From positions 2,480,001 to 2,544,000 of the forward strand of contig OY751492.1 of assembly GCA_963565915.1 (NCBI GenBank): a stretch of DNA of 64,000 bases. Reading direction: 5' to 3'. Under the pieces are notes generated by a model, which did not search any database, was not told where the DNA came from, and saw nothing but the letters and a program-made list of their open reading frames with translations. Both the position numbers and the translations under genes were made by a program. This DNA comes from Entoloma clypeatum (lineage: Eukaryota; Basidiomycota; Agaricomycetes; Agaricales; Entolomataceae). How positions within the stretch are numbered: position 1 is the stretch's first letter; each line of letters opens with the position of its first letter. Shown here piece after piece: positions 61,970-64,000 of the stretch.

Positions 61970-64000
61970 CTGATGAGGTCGATACTTGTCATGGATTCTG
62001 AGAGCTGTCTTTTATCGTGGGCGAGACGGGTTCTGCCGATGGAAATCACGGATCAAATCTTGAGCGTTCTGAACATTAGCTCGAGGTTCCCATGTGTTTT
62101 CTTCTGGACCATATCCTTCCCACTGGACGAGGTACTGGATCTTTCCGCGGAACTTTCGAGAGTCTAGGATTGTAGACACATGGTACTCTTCTCATCCTTC
62201 GACAATGATCGGATCAGGGGCTGGTTTCTTTTTCTGGATGGCGTACTTCGGAGTTTCATATGGTGACAACAGGGTCTCGTTGAACACAGGGTGAATCATC
62301 TTCCAAGTCTTCGGAAGATCAAGAAGGTACGCGCTAGCTCCCTTCTTCTCTAGGACTTTGAATGGTCCATGTCGGAGTGCATCAAGTTTCTTTGAGGGGC
62401 GATCGGTCCTGATGTTAGTCCCTTCCAGCCACACCTTGTCTCCGATGTGGTAGTCCTGAGACGGACTTCGCCGTGTGTCAACTGTCTTCTTCATCTGATC
62501 CTGTGCTTGTTTCAGCGCAGCATTGGCATCTTCTCGTGCCTGTTTGAGTTTTTTCAAGAAGTCGTTGGCAGCCGGGTTGGTATCTTCTAACACAAGCTCT
62601 CCCTTCCATGGATGTAAACCGTAGTTGAGGTAGAATGGGGTGTGCTTCATCGCCTGATGTTCCTTGTCATTGTACTGGAACTCTGCGATTGCGATCCATT
62701 CAGCCCAATCATCCTGTAGATGGTTGACAAAGTTTCGTAAGAACACTTCTGTCTCCTGATGTGATCGCTCGGCCTGTCCATCAGTCTGTGGGTGGTATGC
62801 GGTGGACAGGTTCCTCTTGATCCCTAGCATGCGGCAGAGTATCTCCATGAACTTCGCGGCGAACTGCGGTCCCCTATCGCTGATGATCTTCTTTGGGATC
62901 CCATGAAGCTTCTATATCTGATCCCGATAGATCTTGGCTAATCCTTCAGCCGATAGTTCCACGGTTGTCGGAATGAGGTGAAGCATCTTCGAATGTCTAT
63001 CCGTGATGACCAGAATTGCGTTTTTTCCATCAGATTCTGGTATCGGTCCCACAACATCGATTCCTATGTCTTCCCATGGGTGACTTGGTGCTGCATGGGG
63101 ATGTAGCGGAGCATGTCGCTTTTGTCGGTTAATCTTGTTGCGTTGACAAGTGTCGCAACCCTTCACATACTTCTTCACATCATGCAGTATGGTAGGCCAC
63201 CAGTAGGTGCGAGTGAGGAGTTCATGTGTCCGGTACTGTCCTGGATGTCCAGCCACTGGTGCATCGTGTGACTTGAACATCAATTCTTGTCGTAATTGTG
63301 GATCTGGCGGGACATAGACTCGTTCTCCTGCATAGGTGATCCCATTCTCCTGTTGATACCAATGAGGATTCTTTTTTAGGCCCTGCGCTACTTCTGTCTC
63401 CATGCGGTTCGAAGCCTTGATGTGTGTGATCCATGGGTTTTCGATGGTTGTGATGTTTCCAATTTTGATGGAATCAGATGTCTCACCCCCTTCAAAGAAT
63501 TGTTCCTCTGTGAACATCTCCATTTGTACCACATCTTCTGATTCCAACCGTTTCAAGAATAGTCCCTCCTTGAGCATCTGGTCACTGTCCTGTGGTTCGA
63601 GTTCCGCTTCATACCAGGGTAAGCGTGACAGGATGTCCGCTTTTGCATTGGTCTTGCCAGGTACATGCCGTAATTCGAAGTCATAGTCTTGTAACTTCAT
63701 TTTCCAGCGTTGCTGTCGTTGATTTAGGTCCTGAGGACGACGGAAATATTCCAGGTTCTTGTGATCGGTCAAGATCTCGAAACGTTCCCTGGCTTCAAGC
63801 AGATAGTGTCTCCAATCTTTCAATGCTTCCACGACTGCCAGGAGTTCCTTGTCGTATATCTCGTAATTCTGTTCGGCCGCGGACATGGTCCGCGACAAGG
63901 ACGTGATGGGGTGCCATTTGTCGTCTTGCTTCTGAGAGAGTACTGCTCCAATTACATAGCCCGATGCATTGGTTTCAACCCTGAACTGTCCCTCTGGTTT
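61970..64000 (-). pseudogene. A3 pol: RNase H, integrase, chromodomain (partial)
   Basis: From the right edge: RNase H with ETNASGY, Asn for the first catalytic Asp (CpG change); then NYEIYDKELLAVVEAL, the HHCC finger (GHPGQYRTHELL, CDTCQRNKINRQKRH, in frame here), and the integrase core to a TAG at 62,912-62,914 (Trp expected in D-Q-I-W-K). The frame is open again to a TGA at 62,192-62,194 (CGA in A2). The chromodomain is in frame behind it (near 62,050). The element is inactive. Confidence 0.9.

Larger units (their letters stand above)
61067..64000 (-). mobile_element. Family A copy A3, 3' part; continues past the window
   Basis: Minus strand; 3' LTR 61,067-61,468, ORF3, chromodomain, integrase and RNase H are inside the window. 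It inserted into pol of element C. It keeps the roughly 5 bp before the chromodomain that A1 and A2 lack, and the Arg codon that is a stop in them, so it branches differently. It has its own lesions. Confidence 0.93.

Noticed and set aside
1..64000. tRNA, rRNA or other structured RNA genes
   Set aside because: I looked for tRNA A/B boxes and rRNA core motifs by eye and saw nothing convincing; the only tRNA-like match is the copia primer-binding site at 16,178.

Overview
The window looks like a transposon-packed region of a mushroom-forming basidiomycete (Agaricomycetes). The evidence is a KDZ (Kyakuja-Dileera-Zisupton) transposase with a CxC2-type zinc cluster, accessory genes of a kind seen in mushroom genomes, short (about 50 bp) GT-AG introns, Ty3/gypsy elements with a C-terminal chromodomain, Ty1/copia elements and a Tad-like LINE. 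I found no convincing host housekeeping gene in 64 kb. Almost every base belongs to a mobile element or to a remnant cut by another one. Most boundaries below rest on target-site duplications (TSDs) read directly in the sequence.

Left part (1-29,089). Copia-1 (1-3,217) sits in an old, decayed gypsy 'family A' pol, whose pieces (3,218-3,435; 4,402-4,563; 11,211-11,770) are separated by a solo LTR holding a MITE, by a full family A copy on the minus strand (A1, 4,564-11,210) and by a solo family A LTR (11,771-12,172). A hAT-like composite (12,187-14,378) and a LINE remnant (14,379-15,960) follow. Copia-2 (about 15,965-27,805) is split by a second full family A copy on the plus strand (A2, 16,617-23,151) and by a minisatellite-bearing hAT-like element (25,592-26,414). 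A truncated family A copy (A4) closes this part.

Middle (29,090-38,536). Gypsy element E, with LTRs at 29,090-29,567 and 37,241-37,726, is heavily mutated. It is interrupted by an antisense copia RNase H fragment, a second copy of the minisatellite hAT-like element, a MITE and an AT-rich unclassified repeat.

Right part (38,537-64,000). One gypsy element on the minus strand (C) runs from its 3' LTR at 38,537-39,090 to its pol at 61,066. Three elements have landed in it: a 12-kb KDZ DNA transposon (39,348-51,329), gypsy element D (51,614-58,588) and family A copy A3 (61,067 to beyond the window). The KDZ element has inverted repeats of about 0.26 kb, an 8-bp TSD and four genes in two divergent pairs: the broken transposase plus three accessory genes. 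Element D carries, antisense to its pol, an intact intron-containing gene for a Cys-cluster/coiled-coil protein.

Most coding capacity is dead. The lesions are strikingly uniform: CGA to TGA stops and Asp to Asn changes at CpG sites in every element class, which points to CpG methylation followed by deamination. The signals most worth following are the KDZ element with its cargo and its element-wide TTCGCCGG-like motif, the antisense gene inside element D, and a 4.3-kb tract of near identity between the inverted copies A1 and A2.
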